DNA of 64,000 nt from Chloroflexota bacterium (GTDB lineage: Bacteria; Chloroflexota; Chloroflexia; Thermomicrobiales; JADLAZ01): assembly GCA_020849725.1 (NCBI GenBank), contig JADLAZ010000282.1, forward strand, positions 72,294 to 136,293, written 5' to 3'. Numbering within the stretch: the stretch's first letter is position 1; every line of letters starts with the position of its first letter. Shown piece after piece: positions 51,033 through 59,619 of the stretch. Below the pieces are notes generated by a model that had not been told where the DNA came from, ran no database searches, and saw only the letters and a program-made list of their open reading frames with translations. Both the position numbers and the translations under genes were made by a program.

Positions 51033-51770
51033 TCATGGGGGCGACGCGATCGCCTCCCGTCGCCGCAACTCGAACCCGGCCGCCGACAGATTCGGCGCGA
51101 AGGCGAGTCCTGCGGCCTGGAAGTCGGATATCAGATCGGGGTGGAGGTGACCGCGGACGCTGTCGGTATAGTCGCGCGCATTGGTCGTCAGGAAGACGGC
51201 CGGCTCGGCGAAGCCGATGCCCCGCAGGCGACGCACGACCTCCAGATACGTCTCGATGATCAAGCAGTCCTTATACGATTGCTTGGTGGGCGTTGCCGGC
51301 GCGCGGGCGGAGACAACCCGCGCTGACGCCCGCCTGATGCAGTCATCGACCTCGTGGACCGCGTGCGCGACGGCCACGATCCGGTCGACGGCGGCGCGGG
51401 CGACGGCCGGGAAGGCCAGGGCTGACAGGTCGGGCCGGGCCGACTCGGCGATCAGGCCGTGGGCGGCCATGATGCCGAACACGCGCGCCAACATGCCATC
51501 CAACTGCCGGAGCGCCCCGGCCGTCTCGTCGCGCACGCGGTCTATGTGTTCGTCGAGCTCGCGGACGACCTGGCCGGCCAGTACCCCAGTCAGTGTGGGC
51601 GGGCTCGCCTCCGCCCGAGCCAGCAGTTCCAGCGCGGCCCGGGCGTGGCGGCCGTCGAACCCGTCGCGCCGCGGGTCGCGCAACACGTCGAGCAGCGCGC
51701 AGGTGTCGAGGCAGAGGACCGGCGCGGCAGCGGCACCGATGCGCCCGACGGCTTCGTCGACGGTGATCAT
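51033..51770 (-). CDS. PIN-domain protein
   Basis: 245 residues. VLCLDTCALLDVLRDPRRDG near the N-terminus places Asp22 as the first catalytic acidic residue of a PIN nuclease. The second half has a helix KDCLIIETYLEVVRRLR (acidic pair) and AVFLTTNARDYTDS, the last conserved Asn/Asp strand of PIN folds. It is longer than typical VapC toxins (about 130 residues), so it is a larger PIN subtype. Its start overlaps the upstream gene's stop by 4 nt, suggesting a two-gene unit, possibly toxin-antitoxin-like. Confidence 0.68.
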   Translation of the reverse strand: MITVDEAVGRIGAAAAPVLCLDTCALLDVLRDPRRDGFDGRHARAALELLARAEASPPTLTGVLAGQVVRELDEHIDRVRDETAGALRQLDGMLARVFGIMAAHGLIAESARPDLSALAFPAVARAAVDRIVAVAHAVHEVDDCIRRASARVVSARAPATPTKQSYKDCLIIETYLEVVRRLRGIGFAEPAVFLTTNARDYTDSVRGHLHPDLISDFQAAGLAFAPNLSAAGFELRRREAIASPP

Positions 51771-52462
51771 GGCTCGTCGTCGTAGGCGCTCAGGAGATCG
51801 CGGGCGAACTCGAACTCACCGACCAGACCACTCGCCGTGTCCTCTGGCCAGCCCTCGATCTCGACCAGCCAGCGGCGCAGGGTGGGGGCGTCGAGGCGGG
51901 AGCGTTCCCGGTGCACTTGGATCAGGAAGGCCGCCCAGCGCCGAAAATCGAGCGGATGGCCTGATCCCGTGCTCATGTTAGCGGCCTGGGAGAAGGTCGT
52001 GAGGCGGCGGGCTGCCTCCGGGCTCAGCCAGAAGGTGAGTGGCTGCCGATCGGGGGAGATCCGTAGCGACAGCCCGAGCACCGCCGCAGCCGGGCCGGCG
52101 ACCCGGGCGGCGAAATCGTCGAGCACCGCATTATATTGGGAGCGCGTGAGGGATCCCAGTTCCTGCGGCACGATGTTGGTGACCCGACAGTGACCAGGGC
52201 CACACACCAGGAAGAGGTCGGTGGGCGGGATATCGCCCATGCTATCGCGGCGAAACCACAGCCGGCGCTCGTCGCTCAGCGGTAGCCGCTCTCCATTGCG
52301 GCGCTCGCCCTCCAGGTAGCGCGCCCAGCCCACCGCCGACGGGTGCGCCACGGCCGCGATGAAGGCGCCCAGGGCAACCATGTCGCCCTCAACGTCGAGT
52401 TCCTTGAGCACCTCGAGCATGACCTCGCTCCGTCCTGACAAAGCGGCTGTATCCTCGCTCAC
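51767..52462 (-). CDS. Partner of the PIN protein, unrecognised
   Basis: 231 residues, coupled by overlap to the PIN gene. Acidic, largely helical, with LWFRRDSMGDIPPTDLFLVC near 68-88 and a C-terminus EFEFARDLLSAYDDEP. No DNA-binding motif is visible, so it is not a typical antitoxin by sequence. As the first gene of the pair it could regulate the PIN nuclease or be a structural partner. Function unknown. Confidence 0.5.
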   Translation of the reverse strand: MSEDTAALSGRSEVMLEVLKELDVEGDMVALGAFIAAVAHPSAVGWARYLEGERRNGERLPLSDERRLWFRRDSMGDIPPTDLFLVCGPGHCRVTNIVPQELGSLTRSQYNAVLDDFAARVAGPAAAVLGLSLRISPDRQPLTFWLSPEAARRLTTFSQAANMSTGSGHPLDFRRWAAFLIQVHRERSRLDAPTLRRWLVEIEGWPEDTASGLVGEFEFARDLLSAYDDEP

Positions 52463-52812
52463 TGTCCCCAGGTTATAGCGGGTGTCGGTTAGGCAGGCAA
52501 TCCGTCGGGATGAGGCGGGTGCGCGTCAAAGTCTTGCGTGGGCAGCCCAACCAGGACACCAGCGATTCGGCATCGCCGGTCGATCGGTTCGATGGGTCGC
52601 ATTCGTCACATTAGTGTGCCACTTCTATTGCATGAGGTGCCTGGGCCGTCGGGACGGTGAGCGATGCTCCTTGACCTGTACACCCGCCCGTTCGTGCCTA
52701 GCCGGAAATGTCAGGATGGCGCTTCCGTAAAACTTGACAATGTCAGGACAGCTCGGTATGATGCTGATGAGACCGGCGAAGCGCGTGCTGGGACAGATTG
52801 GGGAGTTGGGCG
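52463..52812. other. Divergent intergenic region before the QueC-like operon
   Basis: 350 bp between the minus-strand pair and the plus-strand operon. It contains the consensus promoter at 52734-52762. The 10-mer AATGTCAGGA occurs twice 32 bp apart (52707 and 52739), the second copy overlapping the -35. Otherwise nothing recognised. Confidence 0.6.
52734..52762 (+). promoter_or_regulatory. Consensus sigma-70 promoter with overlapping operator-like palindrome
   Basis: TTGACA (52734-52739), 17 nt, TATGAT (52757-52762): nearly perfect spacing and boxes. TGACAATGTCA overlaps the -35 and is palindromic except at its centre. A repressor bound there would block this strong promoter, which fits the XRE-type protein encoded in the operon. 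Confidence 0.75.
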
Positions 52813-53445
52813 ATGCCTGATGGCGATGTGGTCCTGGTTGGCGTTCCCGGTCCTTACCAAGACATCCTCCGAGAGATCCGCGACAACCAATTCTCTGACG
52901 AAGTCCTCGCCCACGACACGCTTCGGTGCCTGCGGCGCGACCTAGTGCAGTATGGCGATGAGCCATTGCGCCTGCTCATGCGGATCCATGAGTTGCTTGC
53001 CCAGATTCCCCGCGAGCCGTTGCTCCGGCTGGAGACCGATTGGCGGCAACTGACGAGCCGCCTCGAAGAGCTCGATCGCCTTGCCGAGGGGCCCGATGTC
53101 GCCCTCACCCTGGCGCTCCAGGCGAGCAAGCAACATGTCACCAGGGTTCGGCGGGGGGAAGCTGATCCGTCTTCCATTCATGCGCTGGTCGCTACCTACA
53201 TCATGGAGATCTACCAGTTCCGTTTCGCGGGGCGCATCCCTGGTGGAGGAATTGGCCCCCAGCGGGCTGAAGCACCGATCCCAACGCGCCTGGCCGCGAT
53301 GCGGACCCATTTGGAGTCGGCTATCGAGACGCTCGCCGCCCGAGTCGTTCGGCGCGGCAGTGTTAGAGGCGTGCGTCTGCCGTCGAGGCCGCGATCGGTA
53401 GCGCCAATCACGCTCGACACCGATCTGGCGTCGCTGGGGAGGTAG
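52813..53445 (+). CDS. Unrecognised helical protein, first gene of the QueC-like operon
   Basis: 210 residues from the ATG at 52813, with GGGGAG 6 nt upstream (a TTG at 52798 would add five). Starts MPDGDVVLVGVPGPYQDILR then helices (LLMRIHELLAQIPREPLLRL, LEELDRLAEGP). The end is basic (RLPSRPRSVAP). No domain is recognised. It is encoded 8 nt before a QueC-like enzyme. QueC homologues in some defence systems attach a deazaguanine to a partner protein, so this is a candidate partner; nothing in the sequence proves it. Confidence 0.5.
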   Translation: MPDGDVVLVGVPGPYQDILREIRDNQFSDEVLAHDTLRCLRRDLVQYGDEPLRLLMRIHELLAQIPREPLLRLETDWRQLTSRLEELDRLAEGPDVALTLALQASKQHVTRVRRGEADPSSIHALVATYIMEIYQFRFAGRIPGGGIGPQRAEAPIPTRLAAMRTHLESAIETLAARVVRRGSVRGVRLPSRPRSVAPITLDTDLASLGR

Positions 53446-53453
53446 GCAGCGCC

Positions 53454-54845
53454 GTGGACAGCGTCGATTACACCTTCATCTTCCATGCCATCACCGCCAC
53501 GGGCGGCTTGGTCCAGTTCACCGATCACCGGTCCCGACAACGGCGCGACCTACGGCTGGCCATGAACGACGATCACCTCATATTGGCGACCGGACGCCCA
53601 ATGCTCTCAATCCTGGCCGATATCGTCGATCTGGCCGGCGCCGTCTACGTCGCCGACCGCCTCTCGCTCCAACGCACCCCGCGCCGCGTTCGCCTCGAGG
53701 TCGCCCTGCCGGTGCGGCATCCCGACGTACTCGGCAGCGCCGCGGTGCAGGCACTGCTCCGCGAGATCCTCTTTTGGTACACCGGCCGTCATTGGCGCTT
53801 CGACTTCCTGCCGCGCCGGGCGGTCGGTCGCCGGGCCGAGCTGCAACGCCCCCTGCCCCACATCATGTCGGCACCGGCGACCGAGGTGGCCCTGTGGAGC
53901 GGCGGTCTGGATGCCCTGGCCGGGCAGATCGGGCGTGCGCTCGCCAACCCGACCGCGATGGCGCACCCGGCGCTCTTCGGCACCGGCGCCAATGGCGCCA
54001 TCTTCAGGACGCAGCGTGACCTGGTCGACCGCCTCGAGCAGATGTTGCCGGGCCAGCGCAAGCTGATCCAGTTGCCTATCCGCCTGACCGGCGTGGACGG
54101 GCTGCCGACGAACGGCCGGGCGCGGGCGCGTGGCTGCGTCTCCTTGCTGCTCGGGGCTGTCTGCGCGGTGATGGAGGGCCAAGCAGTGCTCCACCTCTAC
54201 GAGAACGGGGTGGGCGCCGTCAATCTGCCGCTCCGGGCGGCGTCCATCGGCCTTGCCCATGCCCGCTCGGTCCATCCCCGCTCGCTGCTCCTGATCGGAA
54301 GGCTGATGTCAGGTCTCTTGGGGCGGCCCTTCCGCTACGAGAATCCCTTCCTCTTCGCGACGAAGGCCCAAATGTGCCGCGCCCTGGTAACGGCGGGGGC
54401 GACGGAGTTGGTGCCGTTCACCGTCTCCTGCGACCGCCGACATCGTCAAGCGCCGCACCAATGCGGCTACTGCTCGTCCTGTCTCCTGCGGCGTCAGGCG
54501 CTCACCGTGGCTGGCATCCCGGATCGAACTGATTACCGCCTCTTCACCCCGGCGAGGCGTCCGCGCCCCTCCGATGGCGACCATTTGAGGGCGATGCTTG
54601 ATCAGGTGGACTCGCTCGACCGATGCCTTCGGCAGCCCGATCCGTGGTCCGCGAGCGCGGACCAGTTCCTGCCGCTGGTCGACATCGTCGACTGGATCGG
54701 CGAACACGACGGTCAGGCTGCCGCTGCCCGGACTCAGCAGGATCTCGTTTCCCTCTACCGTCGCTACGTGCTGGAGTGGGAGGTGGCACGCCCGAGCCTC
54801 GGTGAAAAGCTGCTGACCGACCACGTCCACCCCACGGCGGCCTAG
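53454..54845 (+). CDS. QueC-like PP-loop enzyme (7-cyano-7-deazaguanine synthase family)
   Basis: 463 residues from a GTG at 53454. The PP-loop ATP-binding motif LWSGGLDALAGQ lies at about 147-158. The C-terminal part has FLFATKAQMCRALVTAG and the zinc-binding array CDRRHRQAPHQCGYCSSC followed by LLRRQALTVAGI, as in QueC. The N-terminal 130 residues are an extension absent from ordinary QueC (about 230 residues). No other queuosine genes are near. Longer QueC-like enzymes occur in antiphage loci (QatC, type IV CBASS). This one is in an operon with an XRE/ImmA-like protein and a PIN protein. Confidence 0.75.
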   Translation: MDSVDYTFIFHAITATGGLVQFTDHRSRQRRDLRLAMNDDHLILATGRPMLSILADIVDLAGAVYVADRLSLQRTPRRVRLEVALPVRHPDVLGSAAVQALLREILFWYTGRHWRFDFLPRRAVGRRAELQRPLPHIMSAPATEVALWSGGLDALAGQIGRALANPTAMAHPALFGTGANGAIFRTQRDLVDRLEQMLPGQRKLIQLPIRLTGVDGLPTNGRARARGCVSLLLGAVCAVMEGQAVLHLYENGVGAVNLPLRAASIGLAHARSVHPRSLLLIGRLMSGLLGRPFRYENPFLFATKAQMCRALVTAGATELVPFTVSCDRRHRQAPHQCGYCSSCLLRRQALTVAGIPDRTDYRLFTPARRPRPSDGDHLRAMLDQVDSLDRCLRQPDPWSASADQFLPLVDIVDWIGEHDGQAAAARTQQDLVSLYRRYVLEWEVARPSLGEKLLTDHVHPTAA

Positions 54846-54876
54846 CACGCCAGCCGCTCGTCGAAAGGAGCAGACG

Positions 54877-56079
54877 GTGGACACCAACATCCTCGACACC
54901 ATCGACCCGCGCCGGCTCGCCGCGGAACTCCAGCAGGCGCGCAAGCAGCGCGGCCTGACCCAGGAAGAGGCGGCCGGGATCATCGACGTCGCCCGCACGA
55001 CGATCGTCGCCATCGAGAAGGGCGAACGGCGCCTGCGGGCGGCCGAGTTGGTCAAGCTGGCGCGCGCCTACGGCCGGCAGGTCAGCGACTTCGTCCGCCC
55101 CCGGCCGCCGATAGCGCCGGTGCCGGTGCAGTTCCGCGGGCCGAGCCAGCCGACCGAGCGGGACCTGGCCGCCGTCTCCCCGGTCATCGCCCAGCTCCAG
55201 GATCTGGCGCGGGATTACCTGGAGCTTGAGGAGCTAACCGCCTCGCCGCTCGTCCGCAAGTACCCGCCGGAGTACCCGGCGGCCGGGCCGCCCGAGCCGG
55301 TGGCCGAGGCCATCGCTCTCGATGAGCGCAACCGGCTCGGCCTGGGCGACGGGCCGATACCGCGCCTGCGCGACCTCTTGGAGCAGGACGTCGGTCTGCG
55401 CATCTTCTACCTGCCGCTCCCGCCGCGCTATTCCGAGACGTACATCTTCAGCGACGTCCTGGGCGCCTGCATCGCCATCAATCGGCACCACCCGCCGGAG
55501 CGGCAGCGGTGGTCGCTGACCCACGCCTTCCTCCACTTCCTCTGCCATCGGGCTGAGTCGGTCGTGTTCGCCGCCGACGCCTACCAGCGACGACCGGAGG
55601 GCGAGCGGCTGGCCGACGCCTTCGCCGACTTCTTCCTGATGCCGTCCGGCGGCCTCTCGCGGCGCTTCACGGACATCGTGCGCACCAAGGGCAAGGCCAC
55701 GCCGGCCGACCTGATCACGCTGGCCCACTACTACGGCGTCTCGGTCGAGGCGATGACCCGCCGCCTAGAAATGATGAAGCTGCTACCGGCCGGCCTGTGG
55801 GAACGGCTGCGCGAGGGCGGCTTCAAGGTCCGTGAGGCGCAGCAGCAGCTCGGGCTGGAGTCCCCGCCGGAACGGATCAGCACTTTCCCACTGCGCTATC
55901 AATTCCTGGCGATCGATGCCTTCGTGCGTGGACTGATCACGGAAGGACGGCTGGCTCGGCTCCTCGACGTCGACCGCGTCGAAGCACGGCTCCTCGTCGA
56001 GCAACTCCGCCCGGACATGGACGACGCGATCGGCGAGCTCGTCCCGGACTTGGACGCCCCTCGGCCGTCGGACGCGTAG
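54877..56079 (+). CDS. XRE - ImmA-like regulator with altered HExxH
   Basis: 400 residues from a GTG at 54877 (AAGGAG upstream). Residues 10-65 are an XRE HTH (RKQRGLTQEEAAGIIDVART). The ImmA/IrrE-like domain follows (about 150-300). The zinc motif reads SLTHAFLHFLCH, so His216 and His220 are present but the catalytic Glu is Ala217. The second motif is kept (ERLADAFADFFLMPSG). The domain may therefore bind metal without cleaving, acting as a sensor or repressor rather than a protease. A probable autoregulator of the operon through the palindrome at 52735. Confidence 0.78.
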   Translation: MDTNILDTIDPRRLAAELQQARKQRGLTQEEAAGIIDVARTTIVAIEKGERRLRAAELVKLARAYGRQVSDFVRPRPPIAPVPVQFRGPSQPTERDLAAVSPVIAQLQDLARDYLELEELTASPLVRKYPPEYPAAGPPEPVAEAIALDERNRLGLGDGPIPRLRDLLEQDVGLRIFYLPLPPRYSETYIFSDVLGACIAINRHHPPERQRWSLTHAFLHFLCHRAESVVFAADAYQRRPEGERLADAFADFFLMPSGGLSRRFTDIVRTKGKATPADLITLAHYYGVSVEAMTRRLEMMKLLPAGLWERLREGGFKVREAQQQLGLESPPERISTFPLRYQFLAIDAFVRGLITEGRLARLLDVDRVEARLLVEQLRPDMDDAIGELVPDLDAPRPSDA

Positions 56080-56089
56080 GAGCAGCAGC

Positions 56090-56653
56090 GTGTCGAGAAG
56101 CGCCTCCGCACCGACCGAGCGGCTCCTCCTCGACGCCTGCTGTGTCATCAACCTGTACGCTTCGGCCCGCATGGAGGCAATCCTGAGCACCTGGCCGGTC
56201 GGCGTCGCCGTGGCAGACTACGTCCGCGACACCGAGGCCTTGGCGGTGCGAGCCGGCACCGACGCGAGCGCGCTGCCCGCCGAGCAAATCGATCTGGCGC
56301 GCCTCATCGGCCGGGGGTGGCTGGAGCTGGCATCGCTCCACGACACCGAAGCCGAGACGTTCGTCAATCTGGCGGCGGTGCTCGGCGGCGACGGCGAGGC
56401 GGCCACGGCCGCGATCGCCATCCACCGCGGGTGGGCGATGGCCACCGACGATCGCCGCGCCACCACCGTCCTGGGCCGGCTGGTGCCCCAATTGCGGCTC
56501 ATCACCACGCCGGAACTTCTTCGCCACTGGGCGCAGATCGAGGCAGTCTCCCCGGAGGTGCTGCGCCAGGTGCTCAGCAATGTGCGCACCCGCGCACGGT
56601 ATGAGCCGCGTGGGTTGCACCCGCTGCGTGGCTGGTGGCTGGCCAACCGGTAG
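56090..56653 (+). CDS. PIN-domain protein of the QueC-like operon
   Basis: 187 residues from a GTG at 56090 (GGAG 8 nt upstream). ERLLLDACCVINLYASARME gives the first PIN Asp (15). The core continues GDGEAATAAIAIHRGWAMAT then DDRRATTVLGRLVPQLRLIT, the Asp-rich strand and helix at the PIN C-terminus. A predicted RNase or nicking nuclease. It lies 10 nt after the ImmA-like gene, so it may be the effector arm controlled by that regulator. Confidence 0.7.
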   Translation: MSRSASAPTERLLLDACCVINLYASARMEAILSTWPVGVAVADYVRDTEALAVRAGTDASALPAEQIDLARLIGRGWLELASLHDTEAETFVNLAAVLGGDGEAATAAIAIHRGWAMATDDRRATTVLGRLVPQLRLITTPELLRHWAQIEAVSPEVLRQVLSNVRTRARYEPRGLHPLRGWWLANR

Positions 56654-56803
56654 TTGCAGCGGACTATTCCTGCCCCAGGCCTCTGTAGGGGCTGCCCGAT
56701 TTCCATCGAGTCTACGCCGAGAAGAGACTGGTGAACCGCCAGGCCCAGGTGAGCTAGTCGATGCGGCCGACACCATTGGCCGGCCCAGAAACGGGAGAGA
56801 TCA

Positions 56804-58264
56804 GTGGTCGACATCTATTTCTCGGATTTCTTCGGGATCAATGCCGAGGTAGTTGAAGAGTACGGTGCCCTGGACATCTCGCTAGTGAGTGACCTCCCTC
56901 TCTTCATCGATCCGTTTCTGCTCTTCAATAGCGACAACCCCATCTACCAGCAGCTTCATGAAGGTATCATCCACTATCTCAAGTTCCTGCGAGGCAAGTC
57001 CACTTCGGAGCTAATCAATCCCGGCCTGCTCAGGGCCTGGTATTGCTTCGGCGAGGTCAAGCAGAACTGGCTCGGCTATTCGTCGGTCGGCAATAGCGGC
57101 AGCGGCCTCGGCGCCGACTTCGCCCGCTCCCTGCACGCCAACCTCCACGCTATCTTTCACAGCTTCGGCGACGAGCAGGTCACCCACGGGAGCCACCTCG
57201 AAAAGCTCTGCCTCGTCTCCAAAGGAGTCGGCCGCGACAATATCAGCGACTTCACGACCAACCTGATTAAGGAGTTCTTGCTGGACTACAGCCAGACCTT
57301 CGCCCGTACGCACCTCCGCGCCGACCAGCGGAGGGTCTTCGCCGTCGACCGCGTCCGGTTCAACTACGCGACCGAGAGCTGGGAGCGCGGCTGGTGCGAA
57401 CTGCCAGCCTTCGAGGATGCTTATGTCCTCCTCACGCCGAAGGACATTCTGACGAAGGAGGACATCTGGATCAGCAGGAGCGGACTGGTCGATCACTTCG
57501 AGGACATCGCCGATGCTGTCCCGAATGAACAGTTGCGGGCTGAGATCAACAACTACTTCCGCTCGCAGCTGTCCAAGGACGCGCCGAAGAAGGAGCGGGA
57601 CGAAGCCATCGACCGGACGTTGCGCAAGTTCCCGGAAGTCATCGAGTACTATATCCGAGAGCGGGAGGAGCGCGGCGACGAGGCCGCAGCCGTCAGTGGC
57701 GCGGATGTGGCCGCCGTGCAGCGCCTCTTCATCGAGCAGGTCCGCGATTTCGTTCGGCGCCACCTCGACGGGACGAGCTTCTACGAACAGCGTGGGGACA
57801 CGTACGAGGAAGCACGGGAACGCGCGCTGTTCCTTAAGGATCAGATCGAGAATAAGGACGGCTATCGCATCTTCTACCTCGATGGGAAGCCGATCAAGCG
57901 CGAGCAGGATGTGCAGATCCTGTACAACCTCACCTGGCGCGCCTCGCCGTCCGACGTCAACCGGGAGGTGAACAACGGACGCGGCCCAGTCGATTTCAAG
58001 GTCTCCCGAGGCAGCCGGGACCGAACGGTCGTCGAGTTCAAGCTCGCGAGTAACAGCCAATTGAAGAGGAACTTGGAGCGGCAGGTTGTGATCTACGAGC
58101 AGGCGAGCGGCACGAAGAGATCGATCAAGGTCATCCTTTACTTCTCCGAACAGGAGCATCAGAAGGTGATCGCGGTGCTCAAAGACCTCGGGTTACTTGG
58201 CGACACCGGCATCATCCTCATTGATGCCCGCGATGACAACAAGCCGTCGGCCTCCAAAGCTTAG
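56804..58264 (+). CDS. Putative PD-(D/E)XK nuclease-like protein
   Basis: 486 residues from a GTG at 56804 (GGGAGAG upstream). The N-terminal 340 residues are a large helical domain (VDIYFSDFFGINAEVVEEYG; FIDPFLLFNSDNPIYQQLHE) of a family I know only as hypothetical proteins in defence-type neighbourhoods. The C-terminal 110 residues look like a restriction-endonuclease fold: GRGPVDFKVSRG then RTVVEFKLASNSQLKRN, with Asp and Glu-x-Lys at nuclease spacing, and RQVVIYEQA. GC content is lower than that of the neighbours. Standalone gene; a possible nuclease effector. Confidence 0.6.
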   Translation: MVDIYFSDFFGINAEVVEEYGALDISLVSDLPLFIDPFLLFNSDNPIYQQLHEGIIHYLKFLRGKSTSELINPGLLRAWYCFGEVKQNWLGYSSVGNSGSGLGADFARSLHANLHAIFHSFGDEQVTHGSHLEKLCLVSKGVGRDNISDFTTNLIKEFLLDYSQTFARTHLRADQRRVFAVDRVRFNYATESWERGWCELPAFEDAYVLLTPKDILTKEDIWISRSGLVDHFEDIADAVPNEQLRAEINNYFRSQLSKDAPKKERDEAIDRTLRKFPEVIEYYIREREERGDEAAAVSGADVAAVQRLFIEQVRDFVRRHLDGTSFYEQRGDTYEEARERALFLKDQIENKDGYRIFYLDGKPIKREQDVQILYNLTWRASPSDVNREVNNGRGPVDFKVSRGSRDRTVVEFKLASNSQLKRNLERQVVIYEQASGTKRSIKVILYFSEQEHQKVIAVLKDLGLLGDTGIILIDARDDNKPSASKA

Positions 58265-59083
58265 GTCTCGGTTTTCCCCACCGGCTGAAGTCCCAATGCC
58301 CTGCCTTCTCGCACGCCCGTGCCGCAGCTACGAGCGGGAGTAGTAAGGCGTTCTCAGAGTCGCGTCAACCCGTCTACCCAAGACGAGGCTCACGCCACGC
58401 TCGGCCACTTGGGAACATATCCCTAGCGATCTGTCGAGTGCGTGCCGGGGCGGCCCTGCGATGGCCGCAGTGGCCTTTTGACCATGGAGTGACGGCTCAC
58501 GGGCCGAGATAGGCGGCGCGGGACCGCGCGGGACCGCAGACGAGGCCGCCTTGCGGATGTAGCGGTCGAGCATCGCGCGCGGGGTGCGGCCGGACCGGCG
58601 CGGGCGGCGGTGGCCGGGTCGGCGCGAAGGCTGCGGCGGGCGTAGGGCACCGGCTCGTGCCCTGCCCGCACCGCATCGCTCTGCCACAGCGCCAACCTGT
58701 CGTCCATTGAGAATGCACCGGCTCCGTGAGCATCATCGGAGCTGGAATCTGGTGCGAGGCGGATGCATGGCGGCCAGTGCCGCGACATCGCCCGGCCGGG
58801 TGGTCGTGGGCGACGCCCCCGCGCTGCTGGAGGGGACTGCGGCGGCCGGCCTGCCGCTGTGGTGGGAGTTGGAAGCAGCGTGGCGACCCACCTGGATTCG
58901 CGTTCGTGCGCCAATACCTGTCAGTGTGATTCACCACGGCGGTATGCCCACACCGCGGGCTGCGGCGGCCGCCGTTGACAGGAAGTCCCCGCCCGTGTTA
59001 CCGCTTGATGCCTGGCCGGCAACCGGCGCATCGGGCGGGCCCGACGGGCGAGCGGCCGGCCCTTGGACTGGGGAGGGTGGGGC
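58265..59083. other. 819-bp region with an integrase remnant
   Basis: Apart from the recombinase remnant near 58540-58600 I see no supported feature. Frames open here are GC-driven and lack ribosome-binding sites. Confidence 0.55.
58540..58600 (-). pseudogene. Third remnant of a tyrosine recombinase C-terminus
   Basis: The minus strand reads GRTPRAMLDRYIRKAASS, parallel to GHTSREMVDRYIRDGDLF of the intact recombinase at 62.3 kb. About 20 codons only. The invariant His is already replaced by Arg. Confidence 0.55.
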
Positions 59084-59437
59084 ATGCAAGCAGACAACCA
59101 GGTGCCGACCGACAACCCGATCGGCGATGCGCTGGTCTTCGAGGACGACCGCGTGCGCGTCTGGCGCATCGTGCTGGAGCCGGGCGAGGAAGCGCCCTGG
59201 CATACGCACGAGCTGGACTACACCAGCGTCAGCATCGAGGGCGACCAGATCGAGCGGCTGAACGAGGACGGCACGGTCGACCGCATCGCGGTGCGGCCGG
59301 GGGCGTTCACGCGGTGGCACCAGAGCACCCAACGGCACATGCTGCGTAATGTCGGTGCCACCCGCTTCGCCAACGTGATCGTCGAGCTGAAGGGGGTGCC
59401 GGTCAGCTTCGAGGGCGGGGCGCCTGGCCGCAGTTGA
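59084..59437 (+). CDS. Cupin-domain protein
   Basis: 117 residues from the ATG at 59084, GGGGAGGG upstream. A single cupin: VWRIVLEPGEEAPWHTHELD supplies the first metal-binding His pair, then RWHQSTQRHMLRNVGATRFA the second motif. Small cupins of this type bind a metal and a small acidic ligand; substrate unknown. Intact and monocistronic, directly before the IS21-family element. Confidence 0.82.
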   Translation: MQADNQVPTDNPIGDALVFEDDRVRVWRIVLEPGEEAPWHTHELDYTSVSIEGDQIERLNEDGTVDRIAVRPGAFTRWHQSTQRHMLRNVGATRFANVIVELKGVPVSFEGGAPGRS

Positions 59438-59619
59438 GGCCCCGGCGGCGGCACGCCACCGCCGCCACGCGCCGCCGCCCACCGGCAGCGACCATTCTGT
59501 AGAATCCGGTGAAGAAGTGATCCGAGCGCCGGGATAATGGGCACCCGGCCGCTGTCGTAGTAGAACCTCCGGCGCGTGGCGGAGGCGGTCATCCCTCCGC
59601 CCTTGAGCGGAGGAGAAAG

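Noticed and set aside
52813..56653. QatABCD or type IV CBASS assignment for the QueC-like operon
   Set aside because: There is no QatA-type ATPase, TatD-type nuclease or CD-NTase gene nearby; only the QueC-like enzyme is shared.
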